Positions 44,107 to 52,635 of a DNA stretch of 64,000 nucleotides are shown in pieces. The position numbers were made by a program, and so were the translations under genes. Under the pieces are notes generated by a model. That model ran no database searches. It had not been told where the DNA came from and saw only the letters and a list, made by a program, of their open reading frames with translations. This DNA comes from Streptomyces sp. HM190 (GTDB taxonomy: Bacteria; Actinomycetota; Actinomycetes; Streptomycetales; Streptomycetaceae): positions 930,001-994,000 of the forward strand of contig NZ_CP047318.1 in assembly GCF_009857135.1 (NCBI RefSeq), read 5' to 3'. Position 1 is the first letter of the stretch, and each line of letters opens with the position of its first letter.

Positions 44107-45087
44107 ATGCACCCCTTTGCCTTCACCAAGGTGTCGGACACGCGCGAGGCGCTCGACGCGGGTCGCCGCGGCGGCCGGTACATCGCCGGCGGCACGACCC
44201 TGGTCGACCTGATGCGGGAGACCGTCGAACGTCCCGAGACCCTGGTCGACATCACCGGCCTGCCCCTGCGCGAGGTCACCGTCACCGAACGCGGCGGGCT
44301 GCGGATCGGCGCCCTGGTGCGCATGGCCGAGGCAGCCGCCCACCCCAAGGTGCGCACCCTGTTCCCGGTCGTCTCCGAAGCACTGGAGCTGAGCGCGTCC
44401 GCCCAGTTGCGGAACATGGCCACCCTCGGCGGCAACATCATGCAGCGCACCCGCTGCACGTACTTCCGTGACGTCACCGCCGACTGCAACAAGCGCGAGC
44501 CCGAATCCGGCTGCGCCGCCCTGCACGGCTTCAACCGGACGCATGCCATCCTCGGCACCTCCGACCACTGCGTGGCCACCCACCCCTCCGACGTCGCCGT
44601 GGCTTTCGCGGCCCTGGAGGCCCGGGTGAGTCTGCTGGGCCCGGAGGGCGAGCGTCACCTCCCCTTCGCCGACTTCCTGTTGCGTCCGGGCAGCAGCCCG
44701 CAGCACGAACAGGCCCTCCGGAAAGGTGAGTTGATCACCGCTGTCGAGATCCCGGCACACCCGCGGCCCTTGCGGTCCGGCTACCTGAAGGTGCGCGACC
44801 GGCAGTCCTACGAGTTCGCCCTGACCTCGGCCGCGGTCGCGCTGCACATCCGCGGCGGGGTGATCCGCGAGGCGAAGGTCGCCGCGGGCGGAGTGGGCAC
44901 CGTGCCGTGGAAACTCCCCACCGTCGAACGACACCTCGTCGGTGAACGTCCCTCGGAGTCGCTGTGGGCGGCCGCCGCTGAACGAGCCGCCGACGGCGCA
45001 CGCCCGCTGGAGCACAACCGCTTCAAGGTCGAGCTGCTGAAACGGACCGTCGAGCGTCAGCTGCGCACCATAGGAGGAACCAAGTGA
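44107..45087 (+). CDS. paoB: Aldehyde oxidoreductase FAD subunit (PaoB-like)
   Basis: 326 aa. It has an FAD_binding_5 fold with RYIAGGTTLVDLMRE and LRNMATLGGNIMQRTRC, and a C-terminal CO-dehydrogenase flavoprotein domain (RSGYLKVRDRQSYEFALTSAA). The segment about 115-155 carries four cysteines (RTRCTYF, DCNKRE, SGCAALHG, DHCVATH), as in the PaoB subunit that holds an extra [4Fe-4S] cluster. It has no signal sequence and would travel with the Tat-bearing small subunit. Its stop overlaps the next GTG (GTGA). Confidence 0.92.
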   Translation: MHPFAFTKVSDTREALDAGRRGGRYIAGGTTLVDLMRETVERPETLVDITGLPLREVTVTERGGLRIGALVRMAEAAAHPKVRTLFPVVSEALELSASAQLRNMATLGGNIMQRTRCTYFRDVTADCNKREPESGCAALHGFNRTHAILGTSDHCVATHPSDVAVAFAALEARVSLLGPEGERHLPFADFLLRPGSSPQHEQALRKGELITAVEIPAHPRPLRSGYLKVRDRQSYEFALTSAAVALHIRGGVIREAKVAAGGVGTVPWKLPTVERHLVGERPSESLWAAAAERAADGARPLEHNRFKVELLKRTVERQLRTIGGTK

Positions 45088-47312
45088 GCCCTCAGCCGCA
45101 GGCGGCCGTCGGTGCGCCGCTGTCCCGGGTGGACGGCCGGCTCAAGGTCACCGGCCAGGCGGAGTACGCCGCCGAACTCCCCCACGCTCGAACAACCTCG
45201 CGCGGGGGGACCCCCACCCTCAAGGGGGTCGTGCACGCCGTCATCGTCGACGCGAGCATCGGACGCGGCCGCATCACCTCCATCGACACGCGCGCCGCCG
45301 AGAGAGCCGCGGGGGTCCTTCGGGTGATCCACCACGGCAACGCTCCGAGGCTCCCCTACCGTGACAACTCCGGCTCCAACAACCCGGCCGGGCGGCGTTT
45401 GCGGGTCTTCCAGGACAACCGGGTGCTCTTCCACGGCCAGCCGGTCGCCGTCGTGGTGGGCACCACCCTGGAGGCCGCACAGCACGGCGCGAGCCTGGTC
45501 GAGGTCGACTACGACGCCGAGCAGCCCTCGACCGACCTCACCGAGGCCGAGCCGGGCGAGCCGACTCGTTACGCACGCGGGGACGCGGAAGCCGGTCTGC
45601 GCTCGTCGGCCGTACGGCTGGATGCGAGGTACGAGCTGGCACGCAACCACCACAACCCGATGGAGCCGCACGCCACCGTCGCCCACTGGGACGGCAACCA
45701 GCTCACCGTGTGGGACAAGACCCAGTGGGTGATGGGCACCCACGACGAGATCGCCGCGGTCTTCGACCTGCCGGCGGACGCGGTGCGGGTCGTCAACCCG
45801 TTCGTCGGCGGGGGCTTCGGCAGCGGTCTGCGCTGCTGGCCGCACACGATCGTCGCCGCGCTGGCCGCCCGGGTGACCGGCCGGCCGGTCAAGCTGGTGC
45901 TCAGCCGCAAGCAGATGTACTTCGGCACGGGCTTCCGGCCTGCCTACCGGTACCGGTTGCGCCTCGGCAGCGACCGGCGGGGCCGGCTGAAGGCCGCGAT
46001 CCACGACATCGACGCCGAGACGTCCTCGTACGAGACGTTCACCGAGGCGGTCATGGGCGCCGGGCAGATGCTCTACAGCATGCCCCACGTCCGTCAGGCG
46101 TACCGGCAGGTGCCGCTGCACGTGAACACCCCGATCTGGATGCGGGGGCCCGGCTTCGCGTCGGCGTCGTTCGTGATCGAGTCCGCGATGGACGAGCTCG
46201 CCCACGAACTCGGAGTCGATCCGATCGAGCTGCGCCTGCGCAACGAACCGAACGAGGACGAGTCGACGAACGAGCCGTTCTCCACGCGCCGGCTGACCGA
46301 GTGCTACAGGGTCGGTGCCCGCGACTTCGGCTGGGACCGCCGCAGTCCGAAGCCGCGCTCGATGCGGGACGGGAACTGGCTGATCGGCCTGGGCATGGCC
46401 GCGGGCGTGTACGACTCGGGGCGGTATCCAGGGGAGGCCAGGGCCCGTCTGGATGCCGACGGTACCGCGGTGGTCGAGGCGGCCACCAGCGACATGGGAC
46501 CGGGCACCTACACCTCGCAGACCCAGGTGGCCGCGGACGCGCTGGGGCTGACCATGCGCACGGTGACCTTCCGGCTAGGTGATTCCCGGTATCCGAGGAC
46601 GTCGCCGCACGGCGGCTCGTCGACCATGGCCAGTGTCGGCTCGGCCGTCGTCGACGCCTGCAACAAGGTGAGGGAACAGGCGATCAAGCTGGCCGTCGAG
46701 GACCGCGAGTCACCGCTGTACGGCGTGGACGCGAACGACGTGGTCGTACGCGGCGGCAGACTGCACGTGCAGGGCAACCCGGCGCGCGGGGAGACATACC
46801 AGCGCCTGCTGGCCCGCAACAACCGCTCCCACCTGGAAGGGGACGGCGCCTACAACGGGCCCGGCAGCGACCGGTCCGCCTACTTCGCCTACAACGCCAC
46901 CTTCGCCGAGGTCGCGGTGGACGCCGACCTTGGCCTGGTGCGGGTGCGGCGGATGCTCGGCGTGTACGACGCGGGACGGATCATCAGCCCCAAACTGGCC
47001 GAGAGCCAGGCGTTCGGCGGCATCGTGGGCGGTATCGGCACGGCGCTGCTGGAGCACACGGTCACCGACCACCGCGACGGGCGGATCGTGAACGCCGGCC
47101 TCGCCGACTATCTCGTGCCCGTGAACGCCGACATCCGCGAGCTCAAGGCCGTCTTCCTCGACGGCGAGGACAACGCCGGCAACCTGCTGGGCGTCAAGGG
47201 ACTCGGCGAGGTCGTCCAGGTGGGTGTGGCGCCCGCCATCGCCAACGCCGTGTTCAACGCCACCGGCCGCCGGATCCGCCAACTGCCCATCACCGCCGAG
47301 GCACTGCTCTGA
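45084..47312 (+). CDS. paoC: Aldehyde oxidoreductase molybdenum subunit (PaoC-like) with in-frame repeat insertion
   Basis: A 742-aa xanthine-oxidase-family catalytic subunit. Blocks are LSRVDGRLKVTGQAEYAAEL, NPMEPHATVAHW, NPFVGGGFGSGL, the large second domain with WMRGPGFASASFVIESAMDELA, DMGPGTYTSQTQVAADALG for pterin binding, and the catalytic-Glu motif GVKGLGEVVQVG near the C-terminus. It oxidises aldehydes to acids with water as oxygen source using molybdopterin cytosine dinucleotide. Residues about 35-48 (HARTTSRGGTPTLK) are encoded by a genome-dispersed-type repeat inserted in frame. The GTG 45084 overlaps the paoB stop. Confidence 0.92.
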   Translation: MSPQPQAAVGAPLSRVDGRLKVTGQAEYAAELPHARTTSRGGTPTLKGVVHAVIVDASIGRGRITSIDTRAAERAAGVLRVIHHGNAPRLPYRDNSGSNNPAGRRLRVFQDNRVLFHGQPVAVVVGTTLEAAQHGASLVEVDYDAEQPSTDLTEAEPGEPTRYARGDAEAGLRSSAVRLDARYELARNHHNPMEPHATVAHWDGNQLTVWDKTQWVMGTHDEIAAVFDLPADAVRVVNPFVGGGFGSGLRCWPHTIVAALAARVTGRPVKLVLSRKQMYFGTGFRPAYRYRLRLGSDRRGRLKAAIHDIDAETSSYETFTEAVMGAGQMLYSMPHVRQAYRQVPLHVNTPIWMRGPGFASASFVIESAMDELAHELGVDPIELRLRNEPNEDESTNEPFSTRRLTECYRVGARDFGWDRRSPKPRSMRDGNWLIGLGMAAGVYDSGRYPGEARARLDADGTAVVEAATSDMGPGTYTSQTQVAADALGLTMRTVTFRLGDSRYPRTSPHGGSSTMASVGSAVVDACNKVREQAIKLAVEDRESPLYGVDANDVVVRGGRLHVQGNPARGETYQRLLARNNRSHLEGDGAYNGPGSDRSAYFAYNATFAEVAVDADLGLVRVRRMLGVYDAGRIISPKLAESQAFGGIVGGIGTALLEHTVTDHRDGRIVNAGLADYLVPVNADIRELKAVFLDGEDNAGNLLGVKGLGEVVQVGVAPAIANAVFNATGRRIRQLPITAEALL
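45178..45219 (+). repeat. Streptomyces dispersed palindromic repeat inside paoC
   Basis: The segment around CTCCCCCACGCTCG and GCGCGGGGGGACCCCCA is the motif I know as a frequent short repeat in Streptomyces genomes, usually intergenic. Here it interrupts the N-terminal domain of paoC and keeps the frame open. The C-run and G-run can fold as a hairpin. Confidence 0.65.
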
Positions 47313-47482
47313 GCCGGGTGCCCCTGGCGCTGCGACGAAAGGCCCGGTCCCCGAGGCACTCCTTCCACGTCCGGCAGTCGATCCCCGTACGGCTGCCGGA
47401 CCCCGGGCCGCCGACGCGGGACAGCGCTCCCCCACGGCGCGGTGGCGGCCCGCTCACCCCCCTCCACTCGAAGGACCCGTTC

Positions 47483-48610
47483 ATGCTGAACATCGCGGAC
47501 ACACTGCACCGCTGGTGCCGCGAAGACCGCCCCTTCGCCCTCGCCACCGTCGTCGACGTGCGCGGCAGCGCACCCCTGCCGGTGGGTACATCGGTGGCGG
47601 TCGACGAGGACGGCAACGCGGTCGGCAGCATCTCCGGCGGCTGCGTCGAAGGCGCCGTCTACGAACTGTGCCGGCAGGCGCTGCGCGACAGGGGCGCTCC
47701 GCAGCGGGCCTGGTTCGGCTACTCCGACGACGACGCCTTCGCCGTCGGTCTCACCTGCGGCGGCGAGCTCGACGTCCTCGTCCAGCGCGTCGATCCCGCC
47801 ACTCAGCCGCACCTCACCACGGCCCTCGCCGACATCGTGAACGGCCGGCCCACCGCCGTGGCGCAGGTGGTGGACGGTTCCGACGTCCTGGTCGGCGCCA
47901 CTGTGAGCGTCCTCGACGACGGCGGCACGGCCCACGGCACTCTGGACGGCGGCACGGCGGATCTGGTGGCGGCAGAAGCCAGGGCCCTGCTGCAGGCGGG
48001 ACGCACCGCCCGGGTCACGATCGGCGGGAACGGGGACGGCTGCCCCGAACCACTCACCGCGCTCGTCCACGTCCACACGTCCCGCCCTCGCATGCTGATC
48101 TTTGGCGCGGTGGACTTCGCGGCCGCCCTCAGCCGGGGCGGGGCCTTCCTGGGGTACCGGGTCACCGTGTGCGATGCACGGCCCGTCTTCGCCGCCCCGG
48201 CGCGGTTCCCGTACGCCGAGGAGGTCGTCGTCGACTGGCCCCATCGCTACCTGGAGCGGACCGAGGTGGACGCCCGGACGGTCGTCTGCGTCCTCACCCA
48301 CGACGCCAAGTTCGACATCCCGCTGTTGCGTCACGCTCTGACTCTGCCCGTGGGCTACGTAGGTGCGATGGGATCCCGACGCACCCACGAGCAACGGATG
48401 CGCCTGCTGAGTGAGGCGGGTGTGCCGGAGGATCAGCTTGCCCGGCTGCACTCCCCGATCGGCCTGGACCTCGGTGCCCGCACCCCCGAGGAGACGGCAG
48501 TCTCCATCACCGCGGAGATCGTCGCCGCCGGCAACCATGCCAGCGGCCGACCCTTGTCCCAGCTGACCGGACCGATCCACCGGGACCGCACACTTGTACC
48601 CGTTGTCTGA
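47483..48610 (+). CDS. XdhC-family molybdenum cofactor insertion protein
   Basis: A 375-aa protein. The N-terminal XdhC_CoxI domain has ATVVDVRGSAPLPVGTSVAV and GSISGGCVEGAVYE with conserved Cys. After a linker, the C-terminal Rossmann domain follows: RMLIFGAVDFAAALSRGGAFL, VVCVLTHDAKFDIPLL, GYVGAMGSRRTHEQR and LHSPIGLDLGARTPEE. XdhC/PaoD-type chaperones bind and sulfurate Moco and insert it into xanthine-oxidase-family enzymes. Position 170 bp after paoC fits PaoD. The start is ATG 47483 with GAAGGACC upstream. Confidence 0.9.
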   Translation: MLNIADTLHRWCREDRPFALATVVDVRGSAPLPVGTSVAVDEDGNAVGSISGGCVEGAVYELCRQALRDRGAPQRAWFGYSDDDAFAVGLTCGGELDVLVQRVDPATQPHLTTALADIVNGRPTAVAQVVDGSDVLVGATVSVLDDGGTAHGTLDGGTADLVAAEARALLQAGRTARVTIGGNGDGCPEPLTALVHVHTSRPRMLIFGAVDFAAALSRGGAFLGYRVTVCDARPVFAAPARFPYAEEVVVDWPHRYLERTEVDARTVVCVLTHDAKFDIPLLRHALTLPVGYVGAMGSRRTHEQRMRLLSEAGVPEDQLARLHSPIGLDLGARTPEETAVSITAEIVAAGNHASGRPLSQLTGPIHRDRTLVPVV

Positions 48611-48715
48611 CAGGACGCGGCCTCTGGACGGCGCGCAACCCACAGACGGGGGGAGCGGCAGCGCCCGGCCTCCGCCATCCGTAACGGACAGCAGTACGGA
48701 GACCACCGGGGACGG

Positions 48716-48795
48716 TCAGGTGGAGCTGTGGCTGGTCGAGTGGCTTGGGCCGGCCGCCCAGGAGGCCAGCATGCGCAGGCTGTCGTCGGTGGGGG
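48716..48795 (-). pseudogene. C-terminal crumb of an XRE/MmyB regulator
   Basis: On the minus strand PTDDSLRMLASWAAGPSHST followed by a stop at 48716-48718 matches the end of MmyB-type regulators (compare SEEGLRLLASWAA in the intact gene at 51365). At 48795/48796 it joins directly to a 5'-truncated alcohol dehydrogenase on the plus strand. The bulk of a divergent regulator-dehydrogenase pair has been deleted here. Confidence 0.62.
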
Positions 48796-49481
48796 CCTGC
48801 CAGGCCGACTACGTGCGCATCCCCAACGCCCAGGGCACCCTGGTCGCCACCGGCGAGATCCCTGACGAGCGATTCTGGCCGGGTCTGCTGGCCGTCTCCG
48901 ACGTCATGGGCACCGGCTGGTGGGCCGCCGACGCCGCCGAGGTCAGGCCGGGCTCCACCGCCGTGGTCGTCGGCGACGGCGCGGTCGGGCTGTGCGCGGT
49001 GATCGCCGCCAAGGAGATGGGTGCCGAGCGCATCATCGTCATGAGCCGGCACGAGACGCGGCAGAAGCTCGCCGAGGAGTTCGGCGCTACTGACATCGTG
49101 ACCGAGCGCGGCGACGACGGCGTGGCCCGGATCAAGGACATGACCGGTGGAATCGGCGCCGATGCGGTGCTGGAGTGTGTCGGCACCGCCCAGTCCATGC
49201 GGCAGGCCCTGCACTCGGCACGCCCCGGCGGCAACGTCGGCTTCGTCGGCGTCCCCCACGAGGTCGCCGTGGACGGCCAGGAGCTGTTCTTCTCCCACGT
49301 CGGCCTGCGCGGCGGCCCGGCCCCCGTCCGCCGCTACCTGCCCGACCTGATCGACCGCGTCCTGACCGGAGCGATCGACCCGGGCAAGGTCTTCGACCTC
49401 ACCCTCCCCCTGGAACAGGTCGCCGAGGGCTACAAGGCGATGGACGAACGCCGCGCCGTCAAGACCCTCCTCACGCCCTGA
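48796..49481 (+). pseudogene. 5'-truncated zinc alcohol dehydrogenase copy
   Basis: This is the C-terminal two-thirds of the dehydrogenase encoded intact at 50129-51145: the Rossmann domain (GSTAVVVGDGAVGLCAVIAA, ADAVLECVGTAQSM) to the end. The N-terminal catalytic domain with all zinc ligands (about 110 residues) is missing. Nucleotides 48796-49402 appear identical to 50208-50814 in reverse orientation; after 49402 the copies differ at many positions (for example GYKAMDERRAVKTL against GYRAMDERRAIKAL). The frame is open leftwards but begins in foreign sequence, so it is unlikely to make an active enzyme. Confidence 0.85.
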
Positions 49482-49671
49482 TCCTGTCCACCAGGTCACC
49501 TCGTGGGCGTGAGCTGCGCCGGCCGCGCCCACGCCCACAAGGGCACACCCCACCGCACGGCCGTGAACCCGTCTCGCCTGGACTCCGCTGGGCCGGATGA
49601 GCCGCCGCACCGCGCACACGGCAGCGCCAGGGGCGGCCGTCTGTATGGGCGTGGCGGCCCGGTACGGCGGT

Positions 49672-50082
49672 TCAGCTGGTGGCCGGTGCGGCGGCGTACT
49701 CCTCGTCGGTGACGGGGGTGAGCCAGTGCACGACGTCGTGGTCGGCGTCGCTCTCGTTGATGGCCAGGTGGACCATCAGCCGGTTCGGCGCGGCGCCGTG
49801 CCAGTGCTCTTCGTCGGCCTCGAACAGGACGCGGTCGCCGGGCCGGATGACCTCGATGGGTCCGCCGCGGCGCTGGCACAGGCCGATGCCCTCGGTGACG
49901 AAGACGGTCTGGCCGAGCGGGTGGCGGTGCCAGTGGGTGCGGGCGCCGGGCATGAAGTGGACCAGGGCGGCGCTGACCCGGGAGGGCGCGGGTGCGGCGG
50001 CGACGGGGTCGACGTAGACGTCGCCGGTGAACCAGTCGGTGGGGCCCTTGACGGTGTCGATCGAGCTGCGGGTGATCTGCAC
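49672..50082 (-). CDS. Cupin-domain protein
   Basis: A 136-aa single cupin. Motif 1 is THWHRHPLGQTVFVTEGIG, motif 2 is EEHWHGAAPNRLMVHLAI, giving the His/His/Glu/His metal site. FMPGARTHWHRHP is typical of small cupins annotated near quinone or carboxymuconolactone oxidoreductases. The reaction is unknown. It lies 46 bp downstream of the intact alcohol dehydrogenase on the same strand and is probably cotranscribed with it. The start is ATG 50082. Confidence 0.88.
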   Translation of the reverse strand: MQITRSSIDTVKGPTDWFTGDVYVDPVAAAPAPSRVSAALVHFMPGARTHWHRHPLGQTVFVTEGIGLCQRRGGPIEVIRPGDRVLFEADEEHWHGAAPNRLMVHLAINESDADHDVVHWLTPVTDEEYAAAPATS

Positions 50083-50128
50083 GGTTGCTTGTTCCTTGCT
50101 TCCTGTTCGGGAGGACGGAGGGGGAGAG

Positions 50129-51145
50129 TCAGGGCTTGAGGAGTGCCTTGATGGCGCGGCGCTCGTCCATGGCCCGGTAGCCCTCGGCGACCTGTTCCAG
50201 AGGCAGCGTGAGGTCGAAGACCTTGCCCGGGTCGATCGCTCCGGTCAGGACGCGGTCGATCAGGTCGGGCAGGTAGCGGCGGACGGGGGCCGGGCCGCCG
50301 CGCAGGCCGACGTGGGAGAAGAACAGCTCCTGGCCGTCCACGGCGACCTCGTGGGGGACGCCGACGAAGCCGACGTTGCCGCCGGGGCGTGCCGAGTGCA
50401 GGGCCTGCCGCATGGACTGGGCGGTGCCGACACACTCCAGCACCGCATCGGCGCCGATTCCACCGGTCATGTCCTTGATCCGGGCCACGCCGTCGTCGCC
50501 GCGCTCGGTCACGATGTCAGTAGCGCCGAACTCCTCGGCGAGCTTCTGCCGCGTCTCGTGCCGGCTCATGACGATGATGCGCTCGGCACCCATCTCCTTG
50601 GCGGCGATCACCGCGCACAGCCCGACCGCGCCGTCGCCGACGACCACGGCGGTGGAGCCCGGCCTGACCTCGGCGGCGTCGGCGGCCCACCAGCCGGTGC
50701 CCATGACGTCGGAGACGGCCAGCAGACCCGGCCAGAATCGCTCGTCAGGGATCTCGCCGGTGGCGACCAGGGTGCCCTGGGCGTTGGGGATGCGCACGTA
50801 GTCGGCCTGGCAGGTGGACATGAACTCGCGGTGCAGGCAGTTGGACGGGAAGCCGTTCCGGCAGTTCGCGCAGTTGTTGTCCGAGGTGGCGAACGAGCCG
50901 ACGACGAACTGGCCCGGCTTGACGGCGGTGACCTCGGACCCGACCTCCTCCACGAAGCCGACGTACTCGTGCCCCATCGGATGCGGGTCGCCGATCGGCT
51001 CCGCGCCCCGGTAGGGCCACAGGTCGGAGCCGCACACGCAGGTCACGGCCGTACGGATGATCGCGTCGGTCGGGTGGAGGATCTTCGGGTCGTCCAGGGT
51101 CTCGAAACGGACGTCGCCGGGAGCATGGATCACTGCGCCGCGCAT
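50129..51145 (-). CDS. Zinc-dependent alcohol dehydrogenase (intact copy)
   Basis: A 338-aa medium-chain dehydrogenase/reductase. The N-terminal GroES-like domain has the catalytic zinc ligands in TCVCGSDLWPYRG (Cys) and HPMGHEYVGFVEEVG (His, Glu), and a structural-zinc-like NNCANCRNGFPSNC. The Rossmann domain has VVVGDGAVGLCAVIAAKEMG and LECVGTAQSMRQAL. It uses NAD(P)H on alcohols or aldehydes; the substrate is unknown. The start is ATG 51145 with AAAGGAA upstream. It is divergent from an XRE regulator across 219 bp that contain a perfect 25-bp palindrome, and is followed by a cupin gene. Confidence 0.92.
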   Translation of the reverse strand: MRGAVIHAPGDVRFETLDDPKILHPTDAIIRTAVTCVCGSDLWPYRGAEPIGDPHPMGHEYVGFVEEVGSEVTAVKPGQFVVGSFATSDNNCANCRNGFPSNCLHREFMSTCQADYVRIPNAQGTLVATGEIPDERFWPGLLAVSDVMGTGWWAADAAEVRPGSTAVVVGDGAVGLCAVIAAKEMGAERIIVMSRHETRQKLAEEFGATDIVTERGDDGVARIKDMTGGIGADAVLECVGTAQSMRQALHSARPGGNVGFVGVPHEVAVDGQELFFSHVGLRGGPAPVRRYLPDLIDRVLTGAIDPGKVFDLTLPLEQVAEGYRAMDERRAIKALLKP

Positions 51146-51308
51146 GAGAGGGATTCCTTTGCGTGCCGTGGTGTGCGGCCGCCGGAGTCCGGGGCCGCAC
51201 CGAGTGCAGGGCCAGGTGCGCACTTCCCGCCCCGCCGTGACGGGGCGGGCGGAAAGCACCACGCCATCCAGGTAACCCGCTCCCGGCACGCGCAGCGAGG
51301 CACCATCA

Positions 51309-51333
51309 AGGGGTGTACTGGCAGTACACCCCT
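51309..51333. promoter_or_regulatory. Perfect 25-bp palindrome in the dehydrogenase/XRE divergent promoter
   Basis: AGGGGTGTACTG, one central G, then its exact reverse complement. It lies 31 bases before the XRE GTG and 163 bases before the dehydrogenase ATG. Twelve perfect bp per arm with a one-base centre is far above chance. I infer an operator for the adjacent XRE/MmyB regulator. It could also form an RNA hairpin. Confidence 0.75.
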
Positions 51334-51364
51334 GCGGCCGCGGACGGGACGTACCGTCGAGAGC

Positions 51365-52252
51365 GTGGACAACCAAGCAGAGATCCGCGAGTTCCTCACC
51401 TCACGCCGCGCGAAGATCACCCCCGAGCAGGCGGGGCTGCCCGCCGGCACCCGCCGACGGGTTCCCGGCCTGCGCCGCAGCGAGGTCGCCGCCCTGGCCG
51501 ATGTGAGCGTGGAGTACTACGCCAAGCTGGAACGCGGCAACCTCGCCGGCGTCTCCCCGGCCGTCCTCGAAGCCGTCGCCCGCGCCCTCCAGCTCGACGA
51601 CGCCGAGCGTGCCCACCTGCTGAACCTGGCCCAGGCCGCCGACGGCACCGACGTGCTCACCCGCCCCCGCCGCCGCACCCCCCGGGCCTGGTCGCCGCAC
51701 CGCAGCCTGCAGTGGGTGCTGGACGCCGTCACCGCCGGCCCCGCGTTCGTCCGCAACGGCCGCATGGACATCCTCGCCGCCAACCAGCTCGCTCGGGCCT
51801 TCTACGCCGACGTCTACGCCACGCCCGGCAACCAGGCCAACCTGGCCCGCTTCCAGTTCCTCGATCCCGCCTCCCGCCGCTTCTACCCCGACTGGGACCA
51901 GGCCGCCGACATGGCCGTCGCCATCCTGCGCACCGAAGCCGGCCGCAACCCCCACGACAAGGACCTCCACGACCTCGTCGGCGAGCTGTCCACCCGCAGC
52001 GACGACTTCCGCACCCGCTGGGGCGCCCACAACGTCCGCCATCACGGCAGCGGCACCAAACGCTTCCACCACCCCGCCGTCGGCGACCTCACCCTCGCCT
52101 ACGAAGGCCTGGAGATGACCGCCGAACCCGGCCTCAGCCTCACCATCTACACCGCCGAACCCGGCTCACCCTCCGAAGAGGGACTGCGTCTGCTCGCCTC
52201 CTGGGCCGCCACTCAGGACGCCGGCTCTCCCAGGGAGCAAGGAGCCGGCTGA
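51365..52252 (+). CDS. XRE-family regulator with MmyB-like ligand-binding domain
   Basis: A 295-aa protein. The helix-turn-helix about 5-75 shows REFLTSRRAKITPEQAGLPAG, RRVPGLRRSEVAALADVSVE and YYAKLERGN. The MmyB-like domain about 105-285 (GPAFVRNGRMDILAANQLAR, FHHPAVGDLTLAYEGLEM, LRLLASWAA) is thought to bind a fatty acid or other lipophilic ligand. Such regulators commonly sit divergent to short-chain or zinc dehydrogenases that they control, exactly as here. The start is GTG 51365. Confidence 0.92.
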   Translation: MDNQAEIREFLTSRRAKITPEQAGLPAGTRRRVPGLRRSEVAALADVSVEYYAKLERGNLAGVSPAVLEAVARALQLDDAERAHLLNLAQAADGTDVLTRPRRRTPRAWSPHRSLQWVLDAVTAGPAFVRNGRMDILAANQLARAFYADVYATPGNQANLARFQFLDPASRRFYPDWDQAADMAVAILRTEAGRNPHDKDLHDLVGELSTRSDDFRTRWGAHNVRHHGSGTKRFHHPAVGDLTLAYEGLEMTAEPGLSLTIYTAEPGSPSEEGLRLLASWAATQDAGSPREQGAG

Positions 52253-52635
52253 CGTCGTCGGCATCGGCCGTAGGCCACGCGTCAGGACGACCGCGGACCT
52301 GCAGCGAGCGCCTGGAGATCAGCGGCGTCAGCGCCGATGTCGCCGGCTGAGGCCGGATCAGAGGGATCCGGCGCCGTCACCGGGGCGCACGGTCCCGTCG
52401 GGATCGCCGGACTGCGGGACCAGAGGCACCGATGCCCGGCCACCTGCGCTTTCACCGGATCCGCCACAGCAGCGGTCCCCGACTCGATCCGCTCCTGTTC
52501 GGCCGGACGGCAGCACCCGCTCGGCGATCAGCCCTTCCTCCCGCTCCGCTACGACCACGTCGTCGTGGGCAGCCGACCGGCCCGCAGGCCGGGGCTCCCC
52601 GCACGTGGGCCGCTCGCGCAGGTGCAGGCCCCCGG
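52253..52635. other. Gap between two converging XRE genes
   Basis: About 380 bases. I see open frames but no recognisable protein, ribosome site or strong hairpin. It may be residue of lost genes. Confidence 0.5.

Noticed and set aside
45177..45240. A CRISPR-like or tandem repeat at the C/G runs in paoC
   Set aside because: Only one copy is present; it is a single dispersed palindromic repeat. No array with regular spacers occurs anywhere in the window.
48594..49481. A complete fusion protein starting upstream of the truncated dehydrogenase
   Set aside because: The frame is open to the left, but that part is the antisense of an XRE tail and the end of the xdhC gene. There is no ribosome site and no zinc-binding domain.
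49482..49671. A further gene between the truncated dehydrogenase and the cupin gene
   Set aside because: Open frames on both strands have no recognisable residues; the plus frame is Arg-rich shadow-like sequence.
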